Assembly: GCA_024226555.1 (NCBI GenBank)
Contig: JAAELO010000594.1
Location: 1 to 35,597, forward strand
Source of the DNA: Desulfobacterales bacterium
GTDB lineage: Bacteria > Desulfobacterota > Desulfobacteria > Desulfobacterales > JAAELO01
Length of the DNA stretch: 35,597 bases
Reading direction: 5' to 3'
Shown here in pieces: positions 25,224-33,508 of this stretch (positions are counted from its first letter, which is position 1; each line of letters starts with the position of its first letter). Both the position numbers and the translations under genes were made by a program. Under the pieces are notes generated by a model that saw only the letters and a program-made list of their open reading frames with translations, was not told the DNA's origin and ran no database searches.

Positions 25224-26055
25224 GGTCAGTTAGATATTCAATTTTCTCCTTAAAATCACTCCTTAAGTCTGAGTTTTCAAGCCAATCCCTTGTATGACCA
25301 AAATACCACATCAAATCCATTTTTTCTTCAGCAAGATCTTTTATTTCCTCTTCAAAACTTTCAATACTGATGTTAAGACAGATGCAGATCGTAGCTTTCA
25401 GATAAAGAAAAAGGAGTGTGTCCCGCTCATCGCCTATCTCAAGAATTTTCTCTTCAAATTCTTCTATATATTGGAATCCTTCTTTATATTTCTCCTCTGT
25501 AATATATAGTTCCATTGTATCCAGATAAGTCGGTATATGATCAGGATCTTCCTGAACAGCCCTGTAAAGATCTATCCAAACATTATCAAAGTTTTCCATA
25601 TACTTGTAAACCCCAGACCTTAAAACGTAGAGCGGGCTTTTATCATCAGAAATTTCTATAGCAGCAGAAAAATCTGCTAAAGATTTCTCATACTCCCCAA
25701 CTGTTTTATACATCAAAGCTCTGTTTCTAAAATTATGTTCAGATGGACAAAGTTCTACAGCTTTTATATATGCTGAAAGAGAATTTCCATAATCTTTTAA
25801 TTTCTCAAATGAAACGCCTTTAAAAGAAAAGTACATCTCTTTTTCCCCGCCTATCTCTATGGCAGAATCCATATCCTTTATCGTCTTACGATACTCTCCA
25901 AGCCTGAAATAGCAAAAACCTCTAACATAGTAGCCTTGAGCTTTTCTTTCGAATTTCAATGCTTTATTTAATACTTCAATCGCTTTTTCATACTCCCTCT
26001 CATAAAAAAGCTCTTCTCCAGCATCGTGCAACTCTTCATCCATATAATCTTCCAT
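25210..26055 (-). CDS. TPR protein with WYFGH C-terminal block, array member A
   Basis: The 281 residues consist of about six tetratricopeptide repeats (motifs such as EREYEKAIEVLNKAL, GYYVRGFCYFRLGEYRKTIKDMDSAIEI, HNFRNRALMYKTVGEYEKSLADFSAAIEI), then the C-terminal block shared by all TPR members here (FLYLKAT..ICLN..IES, L.WYFGHTRDWL, K.KIEYLTDL). There is no signal peptide, so it is probably a cytosolic binding scaffold. It is the most divergent member of the array. AAAGGAG is 6 bases ahead of the ATG, and only 19 bases separate it from the LRR gene upstream, so it is the last gene of that unit. Function not known. Confidence 0.82.
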   Translation of the reverse strand: MEDYMDEELHDAGEELFYEREYEKAIEVLNKALKFERKAQGYYVRGFCYFRLGEYRKTIKDMDSAIEIGGEKEMYFSFKGVSFEKLKDYGNSLSAYIKAVELCPSEHNFRNRALMYKTVGEYEKSLADFSAAIEISDDKSPLYVLRSGVYKYMENFDNVWIDLYRAVQEDPDHIPTYLDTMELYITEEKYKEGFQYIEEFEEKILEIGDERDTLLFLYLKATICICLNISIESFEEEIKDLAEEKMDLMWYFGHTRDWLENSDLRSDFKEKIEYLTDLMES

Positions 26056-26074
26056 TTTACGACTCCTTTAGAAA

Positions 26075-28615
26075 TCAATTCTTAAAACATTTTACTATCG
26101 CTTCCCTACCCTTTTGAACAGCTTTTAGCAGGTCTTCGTTGAAATCATTTTTTTTAATAATTAACCCATTCTTTCCCCAAATTTTCTTTAACTCTGTAAT
26201 CTCTTTGGGAAGTGTTTTCATAAATTCGGCATTTACTTCAAGTTTTTCAAGATTCGAGAGATTTTTAATCTCCGGAGGTAATGAATCCAAAAACTGACAA
26301 TCAAGTGACAAAGTTTTTAAGTTAATAAGGTTACATAAATGCTTTGAGATAAGTTCGTCTGTCATCTCTCCAAAGCTAATACTAAGATGTTCAAGATTTT
26401 TTATTTTATTTAATTCCGGGAAATTAATATCAGTAAACTGAACATGAAGAGTAAGTTTTTTGATACCAGGGAGTGTAGTTATGGCCGAAATATCCTCAAG
26501 ATTTTCACAGTTTAATGATAATTCCTTAAGTTTCGTCAGGTTTGACATATTTTCAGGAAGGGAAGTTAAATCTTCACAATCGATTTTTAGTATTTTAAGT
26601 CCCTTCAAATCAAGCAGTTCTTTTTGCAATTTTGTTAAATCTGTTATTTTGATTGTTAATTTTTTAAGCTTCTTTAGTTCTTTTAAATTATTCAGAGTCG
26701 TAGTTTGGTTTGTACTATGAATTATAAGTTCTTTAAGCTCAGGAAGCCTGCTCAAAGAGGTTGGGAGTTTCTCAATATTGTGACAGCCGAGGCTTAGATA
26801 TTTTAAAGATTGTAGTTTTGAAAAATCAACATCAATTTCGTCTGCGTAGGTATCTGCATCAAATATCTCAAGATTAGTAAGGTTCCCAATAGATGAATTT
26901 AAAGTATCAATATCAGTTCCATCGATATTGAGTACTTTAAGTTTTGTAAGATTACCAATTTCTACAGGAATATCGTTTAATGGTGTATCTTTTAAATTTA
27001 GTAATTCTAAATTTGTAAGATTACCAATTCTTTTTGATATTTTAACTGTAAAATCATCAAAATCATACATGCACCCACCTGGAAGGTCTGCTGCATCTTC
27101 ATCTATTTGATCCATTCTTTTAGTCATGCTTACAGTTAATTTCTTAAGCCATTTCATCTCATAAACTTCATCGGGAAGATCTTCTATATTGTAATTATTC
27201 AAAACAAGAGATTCAGATTTACACTTAATAGTATTTTGTATGATTCTTGCCATTCCAGCAGGATAATTTCCAAGAGTTCCAAGTTTAAAAAACTTTTTAA
27301 AGGATTTTCTACCATCCTTGAACATATTATATGGTGGTGTTTTTAAAGGAAATTTCATCCTGACAAAATCAAACGTCCAGATATTTTTAAGGTCAGCTAT
27401 CTCCTCTGGAAGAGTTTCAATACTGCTATTACCAAGTAGTAATTCTTTAAGTTTTTTTAGTTTTCCTATCTCTCTGGGAATCTCTTTAAATTTTGTATTA
27501 CTAAGATCAAGAACTTCAAGCTTTTTAAGATTACCTATTTCTACAGGAATCTCTTTAATTTCAGATTTATCAAGATCTAAGTGCTTAAGATTTTTTAATT
27601 TAAAAACAGCTTCCGGGATCTCTTCTATTTTTGAGTTGTAAAGATGAAGTTCCTCAAGGTTTTCAAGTTTATTAAAATTGCCAGGAAGGGTTTTTATATC
27701 TGTATTGTTTAATGATATTATTTTTAATTTTTTCAATTCACAAATATCAATCGGAAGCTCTTTAATATCACTGCCTTTCAGAGTAAGTTCCTCAAGATTG
27801 GTAAGTTTTGAAATAGTTCGGGGAATGCTTTTCAAATCTGTATCATGTAATCCAAGGATTATAAGTTTTTTTAGATCTCCTACCTCATCTGGCAGTTCAT
27901 TAATCCCAAGTCCTTTCATATAAAGATGTTTTAATTTGCTAAGTTTTAAAATCTCAACAGGAAACGTTTTAATATCAAGTCCGCTCAAATCAAGGTACTC
28001 AAGATTTGTAAGTTCTGAAATAACCTCCAGATTTTTAATAGAGTTGTATTTATATTCTATATCCCATTCTCCATATTTATACTCTTCTTTAACAGCAGAA
28101 ATATTAAGTTTTTTAAGTTTTTTAAGATTTCCGAACCTTTTCGGAAGCTTTGACAAATCATTGTTTCCAATTGTTAGTTCGCGAAGATTTTTAAGATCAC
28201 ATATAAAATCGGGAATCTCATTAATATTGCACTCATCAACATCCAGGCAAACAAGACTTTTCATCCCTTTAATACAATCAGGAATCTTTGTGATTTTAGT
28301 CCCATAAAGTTTGATGTCGGTTAAGTTTAGTTTTTCAAAGGCTTCGGGAAGTTTTTTGATTTTTGAATATGTTAAATCTATTTTTTTGAGGTTTATCAGC
28401 TCTGCTATGGATTTTGGAAACGTATGAACTTCTGAATAGGAAAGATTCAGTACCTCAAGGTTTTTAAGAATTCCAATCTCCTCCGGGATTATCTTGAGTT
28501 TTGAAACTCTAAAAGCCAACTCTTTAATATCCTGATTAGCTTGCACCTCTTCAATAAACTCTTCTTTAACATCAGCATAGGTACTGAATTTATTATTGTC
28601 TTTTCTTCTACCCAC
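26075..28615 (-). CDS. Leucine-rich-repeat protein with two LRR blocks
   Basis: The 846-residue protein is almost entirely LRRs of the ~23-residue L-x-x-L-x-L-x-x-x-x-I-x-x-I/L-P type. The first block spans ~40-410, interrupted by a 30-residue loop at 171-197; the second spans ~460-810. Each block closes with a similar cap: KNIWTFDFVRMKFPLKTPP with GRKSFKKFF (410-443), and KKIWGKNGLIIKKNDFNED with GREAIVKCF (810-844). No signal peptide or membrane helix, so a cytosolic protein-binding surface is expected. The start is GTG at 28615 with AAAGGGGG five bases upstream. It follows the disrupted TPR gene by 11 bases and precedes TPR gene A. Its last ~35 residues carry no enzyme domain. Confidence 0.85.
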   Translation of the reverse strand: MGRRKDNNKFSTYADVKEEFIEEVQANQDIKELAFRVSKLKIIPEEIGILKNLEVLNLSYSEVHTFPKSIAELINLKKIDLTYSKIKKLPEAFEKLNLTDIKLYGTKITKIPDCIKGMKSLVCLDVDECNINEIPDFICDLKNLRELTIGNNDLSKLPKRFGNLKKLKKLNISAVKEEYKYGEWDIEYKYNSIKNLEVISELTNLEYLDLSGLDIKTFPVEILKLSKLKHLYMKGLGINELPDEVGDLKKLIILGLHDTDLKSIPRTISKLTNLEELTLKGSDIKELPIDICELKKLKIISLNNTDIKTLPGNFNKLENLEELHLYNSKIEEIPEAVFKLKNLKHLDLDKSEIKEIPVEIGNLKKLEVLDLSNTKFKEIPREIGKLKKLKELLLGNSSIETLPEEIADLKNIWTFDFVRMKFPLKTPPYNMFKDGRKSFKKFFKLGTLGNYPAGMARIIQNTIKCKSESLVLNNYNIEDLPDEVYEMKWLKKLTVSMTKRMDQIDEDAADLPGGCMYDFDDFTVKISKRIGNLTNLELLNLKDTPLNDIPVEIGNLTKLKVLNIDGTDIDTLNSSIGNLTNLEIFDADTYADEIDVDFSKLQSLKYLSLGCHNIEKLPTSLSRLPELKELIIHSTNQTTTLNNLKELKKLKKLTIKITDLTKLQKELLDLKGLKILKIDCEDLTSLPENMSNLTKLKELSLNCENLEDISAITTLPGIKKLTLHVQFTDINFPELNKIKNLEHLSISFGEMTDELISKHLCNLINLKTLSLDCQFLDSLPPEIKNLSNLEKLEVNAEFMKTLPKEITELKKIWGKNGLIIKKNDFNEDLLKAVQKGREAIVKCFKN

Positions 28616-28626
28616 AAAAACCCCCT

Positions 28627-29353
28627 TTAATAATCAAGAAAATCCGTTAATCCCTGAATCTTATTTTTTTTATCCTGGCCTAATTCTGATTCATTTAACC
28701 AGTCCCTTGTATGCCCAAAATACCACTCAAGATCGATTTCTTTATCTGATAGTTCTTTGAGTTCATTTTCGAAAGATTTGATATCCATATTAAAACATAT
28801 GGGAACCTCTAATAACTGCTCTTTTGGCGAAATTCTTTGTTATTTCCGAAAAAAACTGTAATAAAATCGGCTCGTTATTTTTGGAAATGCCTTGTATTTC
28901 ATCCAAAATTCTAATTATTAGAGGTTCCCATATATAAACAGTAGCTTTCAGATATAGAAAAAGAGTACTATCCCTTTCATCTCCAATCTCTAATACATGT
29001 TTTTCGTGCTTTTCAATGTATTCTAATGCTTTTCTGTATGTTTCTGTGGTTATATACATCTCCAATGTATCAAGATAAGTTGAGATATGGTCCGGGTCCA
29101 CTTCAACTGCTGTATCAAGATCTTCCCATGATTTTGTGAGTTCTCCCATTCTTTTATATGCTGCAGCTCTTAAAACATATAACTCACTATTTTCACCCTT
29201 TGCCATCTCTATTGCTTTAGACATAGCTCTCTTTTTCACATCCATTTTAATAGCTCTGCTAAAATCTTCACATGCTTTATGGTATTTCTCTAACTCAAGG
29301 AAACAAAAACCGCGGGAATAAAAAGCTTCTCCACTCTCATCATACTCAGTCAT
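28627..29353 (-). pseudogene. TPR gene interrupted by the inverted-repeat element, array member B
   Basis: The 5' part (29353 down to 28934) codes for TPRs closely related to its neighbours, and also lacks ~60 residues relative to them, having fused two repeats at MDVKKRAMSKAIEMAKGENS. The frame then runs into the element and picks up a 46-residue foreign tail ending at 28790. The original 3' part (28627-28800) still encodes the shared C-terminal block (ICFNMDIKSFENE, LEWYFGHTRDWL, LTDFLDY). Deleting the 129-bp element and one 4-bp ATAT duplication makes 594 bases, that is 197 codons and a stop, in frame throughout. The break is therefore recent. AGGGAG is ahead of the ATG, and the neighbours on both sides are 39 and 11 bases away. 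Confidence 0.85.
28801..28929 (+). mobile_element. Intact 129-bp MITE-like element inside a TPR gene
   Basis: Best copy of the family: terminal inverted repeats GGGAACCTCTAATAA (left) and TTATTAGAGGTTCCC (right), and no open frame for a transposase. It is flanked by ATAT on both sides (28797-28800 and 28930-28933), present once in the paralogous gene at 29573-29580. The same bases also allow a TA duplication with ends TGGGAACC, as made by IS630/mariner-type transposases. It is non-autonomous and must be moved by an enzyme encoded elsewhere. Confidence 0.85.
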
Positions 29354-29392
29354 TTCATCACTCCCTGAATATAAAATAATGAGATAGATCCC

Positions 29393-30841
29393 TTAATTTT
29401 CTATACTCTCTAAAAGATCAGTTAACTCTCCGATTTTATCTTTTTTGTCCTGACCAAGTTCAGATTCATTTAGCCAGTCCCTCATATGTCCAAAGTACCA
29501 CTCAAGATTAATATCTTTATCAAAAAGTTCTTTTAGTTCATTTTCCAGGCTTTCAATATCCATGTTTAAACATATATAAACTGTTGCCTTAAGATACAGA
29601 AACAGTATCTTGTATTTTTCATCGCCAATATCTAAAACATGTTTTTCATGCTTTCCTATATATTCAAGACCTTTTCTGTATGTTTTAGAAGTTATATACA
29701 TTTCAAATGTATCGATGTATGCTAAGATATAATCCGGGTTCACTTCAACTGCAGTATCAAGATCTTTCCATGAATTGTCAAGGTCTCCCATTCTTTTGTA
29801 AGCTGCAGCTCTTAATACATATAGCCCGCTGTTTTCTCCCTCAGCTATCTCTATTGCTTTTGTAAAATCATCAACAGATTTGGCATATTCCCCCATATCC
29901 TTGTACACAAAAGCCCTGTTTTTATAGTTACGGATGGAAGGATTTAATTCAATGGCTTTAGAATGATTTTTAACAGCATCTTCAAATTCATCAAGCCTGC
30001 TGTGAGCCACTCCTTTAGCAGCAAAAAATCTCTCTTTGTCAGATACAAGTTCAATAGCCACAGTGAAATCTTCACATGCTTTGTGATATTCCTTTAACTC
30101 AAGATAGCAGTACCCCCTTGAATATAGCGTCTGGCCACATTGCTCCTCTTTAAGAATTTTATTTAGAATATCAACTGCAGGTTTATATTCTTCATCATAA
30201 ATCATTGACTCTGCTTTTTCGTAGATAGCATTGTTTTTAAAATGGGAGAATTTCTTATCACCTTTTTCAGGTTTGTTTAATTGCAAATCCATTCTATTAA
30301 GACATCTGGGGTAATTATCTGTGAGATCTTTATTTCTTGAAAAAGAGAGTATTTCAAGATTTAGATTACAGATAGAATCAGGAAGTTCTTTTATATAGTT
30401 ATTTGTAAGATCTAACTCTTTAAGGTCTTCTAATTTATCTACCTTCTCTGGTACTTTTGTAATACGATTACCTGATAAATCAAGCATTTTAAGCCTATGT
30501 AAGGATAGTATTCCATCCGGAATTTCTGTGATTTTATTATAGCTGAAATTAAACTCTTCAAGACTTTCTAACTCTGATACAGAATCCGGAATTTTATCAA
30601 ATTCATTATAAGACAGATCTAATTTTTTAAGTTTTTTCAGAGCTCCAATACCAGATATATTTTTAATACTGTTATCAGTAATTCTAAGTTCTTTTAGATT
30701 TTTAAGTTTGAAAATATCAGGGTTAAGGTTTGTTATTTCACAGTCGTAAATAGTAAGATATTTTAAATGTGTCTTTTTACTGAAATCTATCTCTTCGTAT
30801 TCATCGTCTGTATATATTGAAAGATATTCCTGATCATCCAT
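29393..30841 (-). CDS. LRR-TPR fusion protein, array member C
   Basis: The 482 residues combine an N-terminal LRR domain (about seven repeats, ~25-190; e.g. LKKLDLSYNEFDKIPDSVSELES) with a linker PEKGDKKFSHFKN (191-203), about six TPRs (204-410) and the C-terminal block (411-482, FLYLKATVYICLNMDIES ... LEWYFGHMRDWL ... LTDLLES). No signal peptide or transmembrane helix is seen. GGGAG lies 7-8 bases before the ATG. A near-copy of the same layout lies directly upstream at 30929. The pattern of one scaffold module that reads a helical ligand (TPR) and one that reads a curved strand surface (LRR) suggests an adaptor. No known family with this exact order was recognised. Confidence 0.83.
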   Translation of the reverse strand: MDDQEYLSIYTDDEYEEIDFSKKTHLKYLTIYDCEITNLNPDIFKLKNLKELRITDNSIKNISGIGALKKLKKLDLSYNEFDKIPDSVSELESLEEFNFSYNKITEIPDGILSLHRLKMLDLSGNRITKVPEKVDKLEDLKELDLTNNYIKELPDSICNLNLEILSFSRNKDLTDNYPRCLNRMDLQLNKPEKGDKKFSHFKNNAIYEKAESMIYDEEYKPAVDILNKILKEEQCGQTLYSRGYCYLELKEYHKACEDFTVAIELVSDKERFFAAKGVAHSRLDEFEDAVKNHSKAIELNPSIRNYKNRAFVYKDMGEYAKSVDDFTKAIEIAEGENSGLYVLRAAAYKRMGDLDNSWKDLDTAVEVNPDYILAYIDTFEMYITSKTYRKGLEYIGKHEKHVLDIGDEKYKILFLYLKATVYICLNMDIESLENELKELFDKDINLEWYFGHMRDWLNESELGQDKKDKIGELTDLLESIEN

Positions 30842-30928
30842 TTTAACGCTCCCATATTCTAAATTTTATTAAAGATTAAAATGAAATTTCGAAATTCTAA
30901 AATGAAATAGTTCACTTCTGATATGAAA

Positions 30929-32452
30929 CTATTTTCGCTCCACAAGGTCAGTTATTTCTTCTATCTTATCTTTTTTATCCTCCATCAGTTTAGACTCTTT
31001 TAACCAGTTTCTCGTATGTCCAAAATACCACTCAAGGTCCAAACCTTCTTTGGCATTTTTTTTGATCTCATCCTCAAAGCTTTCAATTCCCATGTTCAAA
31101 CATATAAAAACCGTTGCTTTAAGATAAAGAAAAAGGAGTTTGTCTCTATTATTTCCAATTGAAAGAACATGATCGCCATGTTTTTCAATATATGCAAATC
31201 CTTCCCTGTAGGATTCAGTTGTTATATACATCTCAAGGGTATCAAGATATGTTGAAAGATTATCAGGATCTACTTCAACAGCTGTATCAAGATCTTCCCA
31301 TGATTTTGTGAGTTCTCCCATTCTTTTATATACTGCAGCTCTTAAAACATATAACTCACTATTTTCAACCTTTGCCATCTCTATTGCTTTAGTAAAATCA
31401 TCAACAGATCTTTCATACTCTCCCATTTTCTTGTGCACTATTGCTCTGTTTTGATAGTTTTGAACTGAAGGGTTTAATCCAATGGCTTTAGAATGATTTT
31501 TAATTGCATCTTCAAATTCATCAAGCCTGCTGTGAGCAACTGCTTTAGCTGAAAAATATATCTCTTTGTCAAATTCAAGTTCAATAGCAGCAGTGAAATC
31601 TTCACATGCTTTGTGATATTCCTCTAACTCAAGATAGCAGTATCCCCTTGAATATAAAGTCTGCCCACATTGCTCCTCTTTAAGAATTTTATTAAGAATT
31701 TTTAAAGCAGACTCATATTCCTCACCATTAACCATCGATTTTGCATCATAATAGAGTGATCTGTTTTTAAAATGTGAAAATTTTTTATCACCTTTTTCAG
31801 GTTTTTTTACTTTAAGTCCAGGCTTACCATTAAGACTCTTAGGATAGTTATCTGTAAGATCTTTATTCTTTGAAAATAAGAGTTTCTCAAGGTTAAGATT
31901 ACAAATCGAATTTGGAAGTTCTTTCAGATAGTTATCTGTAAGTTCTAATATCTTTAAGTTTTCTAATTTATCTATATTCTCAGGTATCTTTGTAATACGA
32001 TTCTCTGATAAAATAATTTTTCTTAGCTTCTGTAAAGATAATAATCCATCAGGAATTTCCGTAATGTAGTTCCCACTCAAATCAAGCTCTTCGAGGTTTT
32101 TTAATTTATCTATGTTCTCAGGTATCTTCGTAATACAATTCTCTGATAGATCAATTTTTTTTAGCTTCTGTAAAGATAATAATCCATCAGGAATTTCCGT
32201 AATGTAGTTTCCACCCAAATCAAGCTCTTCGAGGTTTGTAAGAGTTCTAATACCAGATATATTTATAATGTCATTATCATTGATTGTAAGTTTTTTTAAA
32301 TTTATAAGTTTGAAAATCTCAGGATCAAGGACTGTAATTTCACAGTCATAAAGAGTAAGATCTTTTAAATGCTTTTTTTTACTAAAATCTAATTCCCCGT
32401 ATTTCACTTTAGAGTTAAGTTTAAGATGTTCCTGCTCTTTATCACTATCCAT
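30929..32452 (-). CDS. LRR-TPR fusion protein, array member D
   Basis: The 507-residue paralogue of the downstream gene has about eight LRRs (~30-195), the same PEKGDKKFSHFKN linker (218-230), TPRs to about 435 and the shared C-terminal block with LEWYFGHTRNWL. The LRR part has an exact-register tandem duplication of two repeats (residues 74-119 and 120-165, 46 residues each, almost the same in DNA). Parts of its 3' half are near-identical to two different neighbours (see findings), so it is a mosaic. GAGG is about 6 bases before the ATG. An 87-base gap separates it from gene C. Confidence 0.83.
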   Translation of the reverse strand: MDSDKEQEHLKLNSKVKYGELDFSKKKHLKDLTLYDCEITVLDPEIFKLINLKKLTINDNDIINISGIRTLTNLEELDLGGNYITEIPDGLLSLQKLKKIDLSENCITKIPENIDKLKNLEELDLSGNYITEIPDGLLSLQKLRKIILSENRITKIPENIDKLENLKILELTDNYLKELPNSICNLNLEKLLFSKNKDLTDNYPKSLNGKPGLKVKKPEKGDKKFSHFKNRSLYYDAKSMVNGEEYESALKILNKILKEEQCGQTLYSRGYCYLELEEYHKACEDFTAAIELEFDKEIYFSAKAVAHSRLDEFEDAIKNHSKAIGLNPSVQNYQNRAIVHKKMGEYERSVDDFTKAIEMAKVENSELYVLRAAVYKRMGELTKSWEDLDTAVEVDPDNLSTYLDTLEMYITTESYREGFAYIEKHGDHVLSIGNNRDKLLFLYLKATVFICLNMGIESFEDEIKKNAKEGLDLEWYFGHTRNWLKESKLMEDKKDKIEEITDLVERK

Positions 32453-32537
32453 TTTATTCCTCTATTGCTTAATATCTATTATAAAATTAGACTAAAAAAT
32501 TTGTTTATGAAAATGAAATATCTCTCTTTGTAAACTA

Positions 32538-33395
32538 TTATAATTCTACAAGATCTGTTAATTCTTCTATCTTATCTTTTTTATCCTGCATCAGCTCAGA
32601 CTCTTCTAACCAGTTTCTCGTATGTCCAAAATACCACTCAAGATCCAAACCTTCTTTGGCAATTTTTTTTATCTCATCCTCAAAGCTTTCAATTCCCATA
32701 TTCAGACATATAAAAACAGTTGCTTTAAGATAAAGAAAAAGGAGTTTGTATCTATTATTTCCAATTGAAAGAACATGATCGCCATGTTTTTCAATATATG
32801 CAAATCCTTCCCTATAGGATTCAGTTGTTATATACATCTCAAGGGCATCAAGATATGTTGAAAGATTATCAGGCTCTACTTCAACAGCTTTCTCAAGGTT
32901 TTCCCACACACTATCCAAATCACCCATTCTTTTATAAATACTTGACCTGCTTACATAGAGAGAACCTTTCCCGCTATCTAATTTAATAGCTTCTGAGTAG
33001 TCGTTCAACGCGCTCTCATAATCACCCATCTCTCTATGCAATATAGCTCTGTTTGAATAACTAAATACCGAGGGATTCAGCGCTATTACCTTATTGTAAG
33101 ACGAAATAGCATCCTCATATTGATTTAATTTTGTGTGAGTAAGAGCTTTTGCAGTCGGATATCTTGCATCTTTGTCATTTATGTTTTCTGCACTGCTAAA
33201 ATCAGAAAGAGCTTTTTTACTATCTCCTGTTTCAAGGAAACAAAATGCTCGCAGGTAAAATGCCACATCATATTCTCTTACTGAAAGATATTGATCTAAA
33301 AGGTCTATTGCTGATTGATATTCAGAGGAGTTATGAAAATCATTTGCCCTGTTAAAAAGATCATCAAGTTTTTTTTCATCGTAGTTTTCATTCAT
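32538..33395 (-). CDS. TPR protein with WYFGH C-terminal block, array member E
   Basis: The 285-residue protein has TPR units from residue ~8 (LFNRANDFHNSSEYQSAIDLLDQYL, VAFYLRAFCFLETGDSKKALSDFSSAENI, FSYSNRAILHREMGDYESALNDYSEAIKL). The C-terminal ~100 residues are nearly identical to those of gene D, ending LEWYFGHTRNWLEESELMQDKKDKIEELTDL. No LRR part and no signal peptide. It shows that the TPR+C-block unit also exists alone, like gene A. AGGTGAT precedes the ATG. It is the first gene of the array and follows the kinase gene by 113 bases. Confidence 0.82.
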   Translation of the reverse strand: MNENYDEKKLDDLFNRANDFHNSSEYQSAIDLLDQYLSVREYDVAFYLRAFCFLETGDSKKALSDFSSAENINDKDARYPTAKALTHTKLNQYEDAISSYNKVIALNPSVFSYSNRAILHREMGDYESALNDYSEAIKLDSGKGSLYVSRSSIYKRMGDLDSVWENLEKAVEVEPDNLSTYLDALEMYITTESYREGFAYIEKHGDHVLSIGNNRYKLLFLYLKATVFICLNMGIESFEDEIKKIAKEGLDLEWYFGHTRNWLEESELMQDKKDKIEELTDLVEL

Positions 33396-33508
33396 ATAAT
33401 CACCTGTAATTCGTAGTTTTTTTTTATTTTAGAACTTTTCAATATAAAAAATATAAATGGGAAATATCAATGAAATTGTTAACATCCATATCTTTTTATT
33501 TTTCGAGT

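Noticed and set aside
26075-32452. Regular ~69-base periodicity as a CRISPR array
   Set aside because: The period is the 23-residue LRR unit inside open frames; units are variable throughout and no unique spacers or cas genes exist.
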